From Terrihabitans soli (GTDB taxonomy: Bacteria > Pseudomonadota > Alphaproteobacteria > Rhizobiales > Methylopilaceae): 64,000 nt of DNA. Below, piece by piece: positions 47,609-56,033 of this stretch (its first letter is position 1; every line of letters begins with the position of its first letter). A program made the position numbers and the translations under genes. The stretch spans positions 1,888,501-1,952,500 of the forward strand of contig NZ_AP023361.1 in the NCBI RefSeq assembly GCF_014191545.1, given 5' to 3'. The notes under the pieces are model-generated. The model worked only from the letters and a program-made list of their open reading frames with translations. It did no database searches and was not told the DNA's origin.

Positions 47609-49246
47609 TCAACGTTTCAGAGGCACCCAGAAGCGAAATTCGGTTGCGCCCGGCTTTCCGCTTTCAAGCCGGATCTGTCCGCCATGCGCTTCTACTATGT
47701 TGGCGCAGATGGCAAGGCCAAGACCGAGCCCGTCGCCTTTCGATGTCTTCAGCGGCTCGAACAGGCTCTTGGCTCTTTTCGGCGGAACGCCGGGACCATT
47801 ATCGCGGACGAAGAATTCGACGCGCTCCGGATCGCTCTTTTTCACCGCACCGAGTTCGATGCGGCCCTGGATCGTCGGCGCCGAGCGAATCGCCTGCGCC
47901 GAATTGTGGATGAGATTCAAAAACACCTGATTGATCTGCACCGGATCGACATCGACGAAATATTCCTCGCCAATCTCCGAGCCGATCGCAATGTCACCCG
48001 GAATCTGCGAACGCGACAGCATCGGTGCGCGCGCCAGAAGATCATGCGTCGAGGTGCGTTTCAGATCGAGCTGACGCCGCTTGAGAAAATCGCGCATTTT
48101 GCGCAGCACCGCGGCGGCATGATCGACCTGCACGATAACGGTGCCGAGATTTGTCGAGGCGCGCGGGAGATCGGGCTTCTCCGAATCGATCAGAACCTGC
48201 GAAGAGCGCACAAGAGCGCGGATCGCCGTCATCGGCTGGTTGATCTCGTGCGCCAGCGCCGAGGCCATGCCTTCGACGATGGCAAAGCGCTCGGCCTGGA
48301 CGTTCGCTTCCTTTGCCTTCTGAAGCTCGGCTTCCGCCTTGCGCGCCAGATTGTCCGCCCTGATGCGCGCATTCACTTCGGCGCCGACAGACAAGCCCGC
48401 CGCCGTCAGCGCCAGCATGGTCGTCTGGAATTCGAAAAAGGCGTCGGCCCCCGCGCCCATGGCGTGCAGCATGATGCCAAGACCGAACTGAATGCCGGCA
48501 ATGGCAACGCACGCGCCGTCAAACCCGTAACGCACAGCGGTAATGACGATGGGCACGACGAGAATATAGGCCTCATCGAGGCCGGTCTGGCTGATGACCG
48601 CAAGCGTCAGGCCGATGGCGAGAACATGCAGCGGCGCTTCCGCATATTTCGCGACATTGCCGCGGCGGAAGAGATTGTCGTAATTCATCCGCAAGAGGCG
48701 CAGCGCCAGCGGCGTCATCACCATAATGCCGGTGAGATCGCCGACAAACATCTGCAGCATGATGCTGCGCTGCTGGACAAGACCGGGGATGAAGGTTGCG
48801 GACAGGAGAGCCGCGGAAATCAGCGAGGCAATGGCACCGACCGCAGCAAGCGTTCCGATATCGCGGACGCGGTCGAACTCAAGACCGTCGCGCACAATGG
48901 AGCGGATGGCGGCCGCCGCCATCGTATAAATGCCCGACGCAATCGCCGCGATGATCGTGACCACCGGCCAGGGCGTGCGCATTTCGAGCAGGAAAAGTTC
49001 GGAGGCAAGGATCGCGGCAAACAGCACAAAGCCGTAAGCAAGCCGCCGCGCCAGCATGAAGGCGAACAGAACGCCGAGGCCAGGATTCCACGGCGAGACG
49101 GGAAGTCCACGGAAATCCTGCAGGAACGAAAACCATTCCAGCAGGAGGTAGACGAGAATGAGAAGGATCGCGAGGACAAGGCGCACCCGGATCGCGCGGG
49201 GCCAGCCGAGAAGTTCCGTAAAATTCCAGCTACGGTTTGCGTCCAA
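47609..49246 (-). CDS. sensor histidine kinase with MASE1-type membrane sensor
   Basis: Membrane kinase, 545 residues from the proposed TTG start (49244-49246), which has GACGAGG upstream; the frame is open further to 49444 without a better start. About eight hydrophobic helices form a MASE1-like sensor (about 20-310), then a coiled coil, the H-box ASALAHEINQPMTAIRALVR, N-box INQVFLNLIHNSAQAI, G1 DNGPGVP and G2 GDGLGLGLAICANIVEAHGG. It should phosphorylate the adjacent FixJ-type regulator. The signal is unknown. The start codon is uncertain. Confidence 0.87.
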   Translation of the reverse strand: MDANRSWNFTELLGWPRAIRVRLVLAILLILVYLLLEWFSFLQDFRGLPVSPWNPGLGVLFAFMLARRLAYGFVLFAAILASELFLLEMRTPWPVVTIIAAIASGIYTMAAAAIRSIVRDGLEFDRVRDIGTLAAVGAIASLISAALLSATFIPGLVQQRSIMLQMFVGDLTGIMVMTPLALRLLRMNYDNLFRRGNVAKYAEAPLHVLAIGLTLAVISQTGLDEAYILVVPIVITAVRYGFDGACVAIAGIQFGLGIMLHAMGAGADAFFEFQTTMLALTAAGLSVGAEVNARIRADNLARKAEAELQKAKEANVQAERFAIVEGMASALAHEINQPMTAIRALVRSSQVLIDSEKPDLPRASTNLGTVIVQVDHAAAVLRKMRDFLKRRQLDLKRTSTHDLLARAPMLSRSQIPGDIAIGSEIGEEYFVDVDPVQINQVFLNLIHNSAQAIRSAPTIQGRIELGAVKKSDPERVEFFVRDNGPGVPPKRAKSLFEPLKTSKGDGLGLGLAICANIVEAHGGQIRLESGKPGATEFRFWVPLKR

Positions 49247-49385
49247 CGACTGGGCCTCGTCTCCGCCGCAAAACCTTAAGCCGGGGACCGGCGCGGGTTC
49301 GGGGAGCTTTCGCGCCCTTGTTCTATAAGTCCGGACGAATAACAAGATTAACCGGCACTGACCGGCGGCAGTACAGCCAAAGGGA

Positions 49386-50045
49386 TTAGTCGGTGAACCC
49401 GCGGCTTTCCGCCTGGTGATAGCGCTGGCGCGCGACGCCGACATGGCGGCGCATCAGAAGCTCGGCGAGATCGCCGTCGCGGTTCTGAATGGCTTCCAGA
49501 ATGCGCTCATGGTCCTGATGCGATTTGCGCTGACCGGGAATGCTCCAGGTTTTGTAACGGCACATGCGGATCAGCGAATAAAGATCGCCGCACAAAAGAC
49601 GCTGCAGACGGCTCGAGCCGCTCGCCATCGCGATGCGGTAATGGAAGTCGTCCTGCTCGATGCCTTGCGAATAATCGGTATCGGCATTGCTTTTGCCGAA
49701 ATCGCGCTGGCGGACGAGAAGATCGGCGATATCGGCGAGTTCCGCATCATCGCCGCGCTCGGCGGCAAGACGGGCCGCGAGGCCCTCGAGCGAACCGCGC
49801 ACTTCATAGAGTTCGACGAGATCGTCTTCGCTCAGCTCGACGACCCTCACCCCGGAATGGGCCGTTCGCACGGCGAGCGAGCGGCCTTCGAGACGGCGCA
49901 GCGCCTCGCGCAAAGGACCGCGGCTGACGCCGAACCGCGCCGCCAAAGCCTCCTCGCCGAGCTTTGCTCCCATCGGGATGCGGCCGCTCACAATCTCCGC
50001 TTCGAGGAGATCGAATGTCCGGTCCGCCTGCGTTTGCACATCCAT
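49386..50045 (-). CDS. GntR-family regulator, FCD subfamily (second copy)
   Basis: 219-residue regulator divergent from a Tct operon. The winged helix reads GAKLGEEALAARFGVSRGPL then REALRRLEGRSLAVRTAHSG; the FCD domain has EVRGSLEGLAARLAAERGDD, DDFHYRIAMASGSSRLQRL, DHERILEAI and RRHVGVARQR with likely metal-binding His. The ATG at 50043-50045 has no SD-like sequence; the 12 nt before it are an operator-like repeat, so the mRNA may be nearly leaderless. An upstream in-frame TTG (50120) also lacks an SD. It probably represses the tctCBA-isomerase operon. Confidence 0.88.
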   Translation of the reverse strand: MDVQTQADRTFDLLEAEIVSGRIPMGAKLGEEALAARFGVSRGPLREALRRLEGRSLAVRTAHSGVRVVELSEDDLVELYEVRGSLEGLAARLAAERGDDAELADIADLLVRQRDFGKSNADTDYSQGIEQDDFHYRIAMASGSSRLQRLLCGDLYSLIRMCRYKTWSIPGQRKSHQDHERILEAIQNRDGDLAELLMRRHVGVARQRYHQAESRGFTD

Positions 50046-50046
50046 G

Positions 50047-50058
50047 ATTGTAGACAAT
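50047..50058. promoter_or_regulatory. operator-like repeat O1 next to the second GntR start
   Basis: ATTGTAGACAAT, a 5-bp inverted repeat with a 2-nt centre, one base from the gntR start codon. It matches O2 at 10 of 12 positions and fits the TTGT-N-GACAA type palindromes bound by FCD-GntR proteins. Autoregulation is inferred. Confidence 0.6.
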
Positions 50059-50109
50059 GTTGCCCTATAAGGACTGGTTTTGACCCATAGACCATGGTCA
50101 TAGGCAGTC

Positions 50110-50142
50110 TTTGTTGACAATCCCTTTCTTCGGCTGAATTAT
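50110..50142 (+). promoter_or_regulatory. tctCBA promoter overlapped by operator-like repeat O2
   Basis: TTGACA (50114-50119), a 17-nt spacer and AATTAT (50137-50142) form a good sigma-70-type promoter for the rightward operon. TTTGTTGACAAT (50110-50121) overlaps the -35 box, which is a classic repression geometry. Confidence 0.72.
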
Positions 50143-50209
50143 GAATGCAATCGGTCACGAGCGCCAAGCCCGGGCCGCAAACGGGGACAAACCCCAAATT
50201 GGGAGGAAC

Positions 50210-51199
50210 ATGATGAAATTGCATCGAAAGGGCGTTCTCGCCCTGGCGTCGGGCGTGCTTTTCGCCCTCGCCGGCAGTGCTTTCGCCCAGGATCCCGCCT
50301 ACCCCGCCTACCCGCACAAAACGGTGACTTTGATCACCTCGTCGGGTCCCGGCGGCGGCGGCGACGTCTTCCTGCGCAATCTCGTGAAAACGCTCGGCCC
50401 GAAATGGGGAATTAATTTCGTCGTCGAGAACGTGCCCGGCTCGGGCGGCGCCAATGCGATGCGCCGCATCGTCGAAGGCCCGGCCGACGGCTCTCTTCTG
50501 TATGGCGTGTCGACCCAGCACGTGGTCGTCACCGTGCTCTCCGACCCGCCCTACAAATACACGGACATGCAGCCGATCGTGAACGTGCTGTACGATTCGC
50601 CGATCTTCTTCGTGCGCACCGAAAGCCCGTTCAAGACCCTTCAGGACGTCGTCAAATACGCCAAAGACAATCCGGGCAAGCTGAAGTTCGGCGCCGGCAC
50701 GGCCGCCTCGATCGACCGCATGGTCGTCGAGACGTTCAAGGCCCGCACCGGCCTCGATATGGTTGTCGCAACGCATGACTCGGGCGGCCAGCTGACGCTG
50801 AACGTCCTGTCCGGCGCCGTCGATATCGGCTCGGGCGATGCGCAGGAAGTCCAGTCGCAGGTGGAAGCGGGCAAGATCCGCATTCTCGCCGCCGTCATGG
50901 ACAAGCGCATCGGCAATTATCCCGATGTACCGACAGCCAAGGAACAGGGTGTCGACGTCACCGCCACCGGCTGGCGCGGCCTCGTCGCCAAGAAAGGCAC
51001 CCCGCCGGAAATCGCCCAGGCCTGGGAAAAGGCGATCCAGCTCGTGCTTGAGGATCCGGAATACAAGGCGTTCTACACCAAGAACAACGGCATCCCGGCC
51101 TATCTCCCGGCGAAGGACTTCGATGCGCTGACGAACAAGTTCGCAGCGGACATGGACAAGTTCTTCACCGAAATGGGTCTGAAGAAAAAAGCGAACTGA
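50210..51199 (+). CDS. tripartite tricarboxylate transporter substrate-binding protein (TctC family), second system
   Basis: 329-residue periplasmic binding protein. Signal peptide MMKLHRKGVLALASGVLFAL is cut near AFAQDP; the mature part starts with the family block TVTLITSSGPGGGGDVFLRN and has ENVPGSGGANAMRRIVEG. ATG at 50210 has GGGAGG 4-5 nt upstream, better than a start at 50141 that would add 23 residues before the signal peptide. It is the first gene of tctC-tctB-tctA-isomerase. The ligand is unknown. Confidence 0.9.
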   Translation: MMKLHRKGVLALASGVLFALAGSAFAQDPAYPAYPHKTVTLITSSGPGGGGDVFLRNLVKTLGPKWGINFVVENVPGSGGANAMRRIVEGPADGSLLYGVSTQHVVVTVLSDPPYKYTDMQPIVNVLYDSPIFFVRTESPFKTLQDVVKYAKDNPGKLKFGAGTAASIDRMVVETFKARTGLDMVVATHDSGGQLTLNVLSGAVDIGSGDAQEVQSQVEAGKIRILAAVMDKRIGNYPDVPTAKEQGVDVTATGWRGLVAKKGTPPEIAQAWEKAIQLVLEDPEYKAFYTKNNGIPAYLPAKDFDALTNKFAADMDKFFTEMGLKKKAN

Positions 51200-51220
51200 C
51201 GCGAAACGGGAGTGACGGTG

Positions 51221-51733
51221 ATGTTCAAGAACGCTGGCGCTGGCGCCGTACTGCTTGTGCTCTCCCTGGGCTATTACATGGCCGCCGACGCCATGCCGTC
51301 CAGCATTCTGGACACCACCGTCACATCCTCCGCTTTCCCGAAACTTCTGGCGATCCTCGGCGCGGTTCTGTCCGCGGCGCTGATCGTCCAGAACATCTTC
51401 ACCGTCGTGACCGCCGGACGCCCGGCCGTCGATCCGGATGAGCCACAGCTCAGCTTCTGGGAACAGCACCGCCGCGCGCTCGGCTTGCTTGCGATCGTCG
51501 GCCTCTTCATCGTTGCCCTGGAAGTCGTCGGCTATCCGGTCGCGATCGGTTTCCTCATCCTCGCCGTCTCCGTTTACCAGGGCTATCCGCTGTCCTGGAC
51601 TTCAGTCGGTGTTGCCGTCGCCGGTGGCCTCTTCTTCTGGCTGTTCTTCATGGTCCTTCTCGGCATCCACATGCCGCTCGGCATTGTCGGCAAACTCTTC
51701 GCCGGTGCCGGACTTCACTTTCCGTTCGCCTGA
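51221..51733 (+). CDS. tripartite tricarboxylate transporter small permease, TctB family
   Basis: 170-residue protein with four hydrophobic helices: GAGAVLLVLSLGYYMAADAM, FPKLLAILGAVLSAALIVQN, a third with LLAIVGLFIVALEVVGYPVA, and a last pair around GGLFFWLFFMVLLGIHMPLG. This is the TctB/SLC26-like small subunit layout. ATG at 51221 has CGGGAG upstream; GTG at 51212 is an alternative. It lies between tctC and tctA. Confidence 0.87.
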   Translation: MFKNAGAGAVLLVLSLGYYMAADAMPSSILDTTVTSSAFPKLLAILGAVLSAALIVQNIFTVVTAGRPAVDPDEPQLSFWEQHRRALGLLAIVGLFIVALEVVGYPVAIGFLILAVSVYQGYPLSWTSVGVAVAGGLFFWLFFMVLLGIHMPLGIVGKLFAGAGLHFPFA

Positions 51734-51774
51734 AACCGCAGCGCGCCTGACGTACATATCTGGAGCACACGCAC

Positions 51775-53289
51775 ATGGACGGACTTAAAATCGCGCTGCA
51801 GACGGTCTTCGAGACCCCGGCCGTTTTCTACGCCTTTGCGGGCGTCGCCTGGGGCATTATCGGCGGCGCGCTGCCGGGCCTGTCGGCCTCGATCACCATG
51901 GCGCTCCTCCTGCCGTTCACCTTCGGCATGGACCCGACCATGGCGATCATTCTCCTCGCCTCCACCTATGTCGGCGCCGAATATGGCGGCTCCATTCCGG
52001 CCATTCTCATCAAGACGCCGGGCACGAGCGCCGCGGTCACGACCGTCATCGACGGTTATGAGATGCACAAGCAGGGCCGCAGCGGCGAAGCGCTCGGCAT
52101 TTCGCTGATGGCCGGTGTCGTTGGCGGGCTGATCGGCATGATCCTCGTCGTTGCGCTGACCGAGCCGCTGTCGAACGTTGCTTTCTATTTCACGGCGCCC
52201 GCTTATTTCGCGCTCGGCGTGTTCGGCCTCAGCCTCATCGCGACCCTCTCCGAGGGCTCGCTGATCAAGGGCTTCCTTGCCGCGATCATCGGCCTTGCGA
52301 TCTCGACCATCGGCATCGACCCGCTATCGGGCGTGCAGCGCTTCACCTTCGGATCCGCTGAACTTCTCGGCGGCATCGAGCCGATCCTCGTCCTGATCGG
52401 CATGTTCGCGATGGCCGAACTCTTCGAGCAGACGAGCCAGCCCGATTGGGACAAGGCCTCGCATACCATGCGCATCAAACTGCCGAACCTTAAAACCTGG
52501 AAACGCATCTGGCCGGCAACACTCATCGGCACCGGCATCGGCACGTTCGACGGGGTGACACCCGGCGGCGGCGCGACGCTCGCCTCGTTCCTCTCCTATA
52601 ACGAAGCCAAACGCTGGTCGAAGCATCCGGAAGAGTTCGGCAAAGGCTCGCCCGAAGGCATCGCCGCGCCGGAAGCCGCCAACAACACGGTTGCCGCAAC
52701 CGCCCTCATCCCGACGCTCACCTTCGGCATTCCGAGCTCGGGCTCGACCGCCGTTCTTCTCGGCGGCCTCATCCTGCACGGGCTCGAACCCGGCCCGGCG
52801 CTTCTGACGAAGAACCCGGAATTCGTGTACGGACTTTTCGGCGGCCTCTTCGTCGCCAATCTCTCGCAGCTCGTGCTCGGCATCGTCATGCTGCCGCCGT
52901 GCATCTGGCTCGTGAACCGGCCCAAAGCATTTCTGATGGCCTTCATCATCGCGCTGGTGTCGTCCGGTGTGTACTCGGTCAACCAGAACATCGCCGACGT
53001 TGGCATCATGGTCGGCATGGGCGTGCTCGGCTACGTCATGCGCATGTTCAAATTCCCGATCCTGCCGCTGGTGCTGGCCCTCGTCCTCGGCAGCATCGTC
53101 GAGCGCAATTATCGCCGCGCCGTCGATCTCGGCTATGGCGAACATTCGATCTTCTTCACCGATCCGCTTTCGGCCGTCCTTCTCGGACTGACCGTGCTGT
53201 TCATCGCGGGCTCCGCTTATGTGACCTATGCCCGCAAGCAGAAGGCCAAGGCCGAAGCGGACCTCTCCCTTTCTTCCGCAAAAACTTAA
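51775..53289 (+). CDS. tripartite tricarboxylate transporter large permease, TctA family
   Basis: 504-residue large membrane subunit. Conserved loops: GIIGGALPGLSASITMALLL, YVGAEYGGSIPAILIKTPGT with SAAVTTVIDGYEMHKQG, VTPGGGATLASFLSYNEAKR, and APEAANNTVAATALIPTLTF followed by GIPSSGSTAVLLGGL. It has normal length without the TctB extension seen in the other cluster. It is followed after 20 nt by a TIM-barrel protein gene. Confidence 0.92.
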   Translation: MDGLKIALQTVFETPAVFYAFAGVAWGIIGGALPGLSASITMALLLPFTFGMDPTMAIILLASTYVGAEYGGSIPAILIKTPGTSAAVTTVIDGYEMHKQGRSGEALGISLMAGVVGGLIGMILVVALTEPLSNVAFYFTAPAYFALGVFGLSLIATLSEGSLIKGFLAAIIGLAISTIGIDPLSGVQRFTFGSAELLGGIEPILVLIGMFAMAELFEQTSQPDWDKASHTMRIKLPNLKTWKRIWPATLIGTGIGTFDGVTPGGGATLASFLSYNEAKRWSKHPEEFGKGSPEGIAAPEAANNTVAATALIPTLTFGIPSSGSTAVLLGGLILHGLEPGPALLTKNPEFVYGLFGGLFVANLSQLVLGIVMLPPCIWLVNRPKAFLMAFIIALVSSGVYSVNQNIADVGIMVGMGVLGYVMRMFKFPILPLVLALVLGSIVERNYRRAVDLGYGEHSIFFTDPLSAVLLGLTVLFIAGSAYVTYARKQKAKAEADLSLSSAKT

Positions 53290-53309
53290 ATCTCAATCCG
53301 GAGTTAGAA

Positions 53310-54122
53310 ATGACAAGTCTCAGAGAGCGCATCGGCATCGACCTCGGCCAGCGCAACAAGATCGAAGACGGCCTTGCCGCCGCCGTCAAACACGACGTCA
53401 AATATCTCGATCTGAAGGTCGACGTTGCGCCGAATGCGATCGAAACGCTGACGCCGGAACGCATCAAGGGCATCCGCGAGATCTGCGATAAGCACGGCAT
53501 CCATGTCGGCATTCACACCATGTCGGCCGTCAACATGGCCGAAGTCGCGCCGCATGTGCGCGACGGCGTCGAACGCTATCTGTTCGGTCATATGGACGCC
53601 TGCAAGAAACTCGGCGGCGAATGGATGGTGATCCATGCCGGCTATCACTTCACGTCCGATGTGAAAATGCGCATGGAAGCCGGCGTCGAGCGCATTCAGC
53701 GTCTCGTCGACTACGCCGAAAAGATCGGCCTCACCCTGCTCCTCGAAAACATGAACTGGGAGCCGGACGATGCGGAGGTCCACTACCTCGCGCACAATGT
53801 CGAAGAGACAAAATATTATTTCGACCGCCTCGACTCGCCGAATCTGCGCTGGGCGTTCACCGCAAACCACGCGCACATTGTCGAGGACGGTGTCGATGCG
53901 TTCCTCGCGGCCTTCGACATCAAACGCTGCGATGAAGTGCGCCTCGCCGATTGCTGGCGTAACGGCAAGGAAGAACATCTTCTTCCCGGCCAGGGCGATT
54001 TCGATTTCCCGGGCCTCTTCAAGAAGCTCGATAAGCTCGGCTTCACCGGCCATTACATGAACGCGTTCGGCAGCCTGCAGGACATGATCGACGGCCGCGA
54101 GAAACTCGCAAAGCTCGGCTGA
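53310..54122 (+). CDS. sugar phosphate isomerase/epimerase family (xylose isomerase-like TIM barrel) protein
   Basis: 270-residue AP-endonuclease-2-fold protein. Visible barrel features: GIHVGIHTMSAVNMAEVAPH, EWMVIHAGYHFTSD with metal-ligand-type His, LTLLLENMNWEPDD with Glu, HAHIVEDG, and VRLADCWRNGKEEHLLPGQG then DFDFPGLF. Such proteins are metal-dependent isomerases, epimerases or dehydratases. As last gene of the second Tct operon it probably processes the imported compound. The exact reaction is unknown. Confidence 0.82.
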   Translation: MTSLRERIGIDLGQRNKIEDGLAAAVKHDVKYLDLKVDVAPNAIETLTPERIKGIREICDKHGIHVGIHTMSAVNMAEVAPHVRDGVERYLFGHMDACKKLGGEWMVIHAGYHFTSDVKMRMEAGVERIQRLVDYAEKIGLTLLLENMNWEPDDAEVHYLAHNVEETKYYFDRLDSPNLRWAFTANHAHIVEDGVDAFLAAFDIKRCDEVRLADCWRNGKEEHLLPGQGDFDFPGLFKKLDKLGFTGHYMNAFGSLQDMIDGREKLAKLG

Positions 54123-54147
54123 AGAATTAAGGTGCGGGACGACCACT

Positions 54148-54177
54148 CCGGGCGGCTTCGGCCGCCCGGATTTTTTA
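54148..54177 (+). terminator. intrinsic terminator of the tctCBA-isomerase operon
   Basis: Perfect 10-bp stem TCCGGGCGGC / GCCGCCCGGA with a TTCG tetraloop, followed by TTTTTT. It ends at the stop of the convergent gene. Confidence 0.95.
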
Positions 54178-54633
54178 TTCCGGCCAGTGCGCGAACCAGT
54201 CGAAGCCGACGGCGATCAGCACATAGCGGACAAGCTTGCCGAGAGTCACGAGCAGGAAGAAGTGCTTGAAGTTCGTGCGCAGGAGACCTGCGACGACGGT
54301 GATGATGTCGCCGATCAGCGGCAGCCAGGTCAGCAGAAGAATCCAAACGCCGTAGCGGTTGAAGCGGTCTGACGCGCGCTCGATCTGCGCCTCTGTCGCC
54401 GGAAACCAGCGTCGTCCGGCAAGATCGGACACGAGATAGCCGATCACATAATTGACGATGCCGCCGATGACATTGCCGAAGGTCGCCGCGGCAACGAGCG
54501 CCCAGGGCTCGCCCTGCCCCGCCGCCAGAAAGCCGCCGAGAACAAGCTCGGACGATCCCGGCAGAAAGGGCAGAAATGTTCCCGCGATCAGCGCCGCGGT
54601 GAACATCCAGGCATAGCTCGCAAGCTCATCCAC
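54175..54633 (-). CDS. YqaA/DedA-like (SNARE-associated) small membrane protein
   Basis: 152-residue inner-membrane protein of the VTT/DedA group. Signature FLPFLPGSSELVLGGFLAAG near the start, GNVIGGIVNYVIGYLVSDLA, and WLPLIGDIITVVAGLLRTNF with the re-entrant Gly/Asp region. Proposed start GTG at 54631-54633 has TGAGG upstream; an in-frame TTG at 54660 would add nine residues without an SD. Lipid scrambling or transport is the family role; the substrate here is unknown. Confidence 0.8.
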   Translation of the reverse strand: MDELASYAWMFTAALIAGTFLPFLPGSSELVLGGFLAAGQGEPWALVAAATFGNVIGGIVNYVIGYLVSDLAGRRWFPATEAQIERASDRFNRYGVWILLLTWLPLIGDIITVVAGLLRTNFKHFFLLVTLGKLVRYVLIAVGFDWFAHWPE

Positions 54634-54814
54634 GACCGGAATCCTCAGAAGAAATCGCAACGAGATGGAGGCCGGCCGCAGGCTGGCGAAGGGAGTGTCT
54701 CAAGGGTGCCATGAATTAGACGAAACTATCGGCGAGATTACAGTAATGGGCAAGGTTGAATGCAGAATGCATGAATCACCTGCCCGGAAAATCGTGGGTC
54801 TAGGGGGCTTTTAT

Positions 54815-56020
54815 ATGAACTGGGGAATTGCAGGTCGGGTTTCCGGCATTGGTGTCGCATTGGTCGCCGGAGCAGCGAACGCCCAGGAGCTGCCTTTTGC
54901 GGAGCCGGACGAGTTCGTGAAGGTGTGCGGCGGCCATGGCAAGGGCTTCTTCTACATTCCAGGCACCGATACCTGCCTGCGCGTGTCGGGTCTTGTGCGC
55001 TCCGATCAGCGCTATGAAAACGATTCCCGAGATGCCGAGGCCAACGATTTTCATACGGATCTGCGCGGCCGCATCCAGTTCGATGCGCGCACCGAAACGG
55101 ATTTCGGGACGCTGCGCTCCTACATCGAGTTCGAAGGCCGCGCCGACACCTATTCCGGCGACTATGATGACGGTGCCGGTGCGTTCCTGCCGCGCAACGC
55201 CTATATCGAATTTGCCGGCTTCACGGCCGGGCATCTCAACCGCTCGCTCTTCGACTATGCGCCCTATAAACACATGTCCGACCTGTTCTCGGACGAGCGC
55301 GTCAATACGCTCGCTTATACGGCCAAGCCCGCCGACGGCGTTCAGGCGGTCATCGGCATCGAAGATAAATATTTCCGCGCCAACCCGAATGACGGCCTCG
55401 ATTCCGAACTCGATCAGACATGGCCGAACGCGATCGTAACGCTCACCCTCAAAAAGGATTGGGGCGAAGCACGGCTCGGCGCCGCCGTTCAGGACAATGA
55501 GGGCGACCGCGATATCGGTGCGGATGGCGATGCGACCGGCTGGGCCCTGCAGACGGGCCTGATCCTAAATCTCCCCTCGGAGGTCAAAGGCAGCCGCCTA
55601 TGGGCGGAAGGCGTCTATTCCAGCGGCGCGGGCTCTTATGCGGGCGGCGAAGACTTCCGGGTGAACTTCGTCGCGGCGAGTATCGGCGGCCGGACGGTGC
55701 GCGATCAGCGCGACGACGGCGCGGGCAATCTTCTCAACACGGATGTCTGGTCGGCGGGCGGCGGCGTCAAATGGTTCTGGACGGAGAAGTGGCATTCGAA
55801 CGTTTCGGCCATCTACTCCGATGTCGATCCTTCGGCGGACGGGTTTGCCGCCTTCGACTATCTCTTTGCCGAGATCAATACGTTCTGGACGCCGGTGACA
55901 AATCTCGAACTCGGGCTCGCGCTGCAATATGGCGAAGCGAGCATCAACGAGGCCGGTGCGGATGCGCCGGATACCGGCGAGCACTGGGCTATCGTCAGCC
56001 GCGTCGGGCGCTCTTTTTAA
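54815..56020 (+). CDS. outer-membrane porin, porin_2 family
   Basis: 401-residue beta-barrel porin of the Hyphomicrobiales type. Signal peptide MNWGIAGRVSGIGVALVAGA is cut near ANAQELPF. The mature start has VKVCGGHGKGFFYIPGTDTC with LRVSGLVRSD, the hallmark of this family, and the last strand ends HWAIVSRVGRSF with terminal Phe. Alternating strands with aromatic girdles fill the body. ATG at 54815 has AGGGGG upstream; the frame is open upstream but lacks a start signal. Confidence 0.93.
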   Translation: MNWGIAGRVSGIGVALVAGAANAQELPFAEPDEFVKVCGGHGKGFFYIPGTDTCLRVSGLVRSDQRYENDSRDAEANDFHTDLRGRIQFDARTETDFGTLRSYIEFEGRADTYSGDYDDGAGAFLPRNAYIEFAGFTAGHLNRSLFDYAPYKHMSDLFSDERVNTLAYTAKPADGVQAVIGIEDKYFRANPNDGLDSELDQTWPNAIVTLTLKKDWGEARLGAAVQDNEGDRDIGADGDATGWALQTGLILNLPSEVKGSRLWAEGVYSSGAGSYAGGEDFRVNFVAASIGGRTVRDQRDDGAGNLLNTDVWSAGGGVKWFWTEKWHSNVSAIYSDVDPSADGFAAFDYLFAEINTFWTPVTNLELGLALQYGEASINEAGADAPDTGEHWAIVSRVGRSF

Positions 56021-56033
56021 CGGAACGTCTTAA

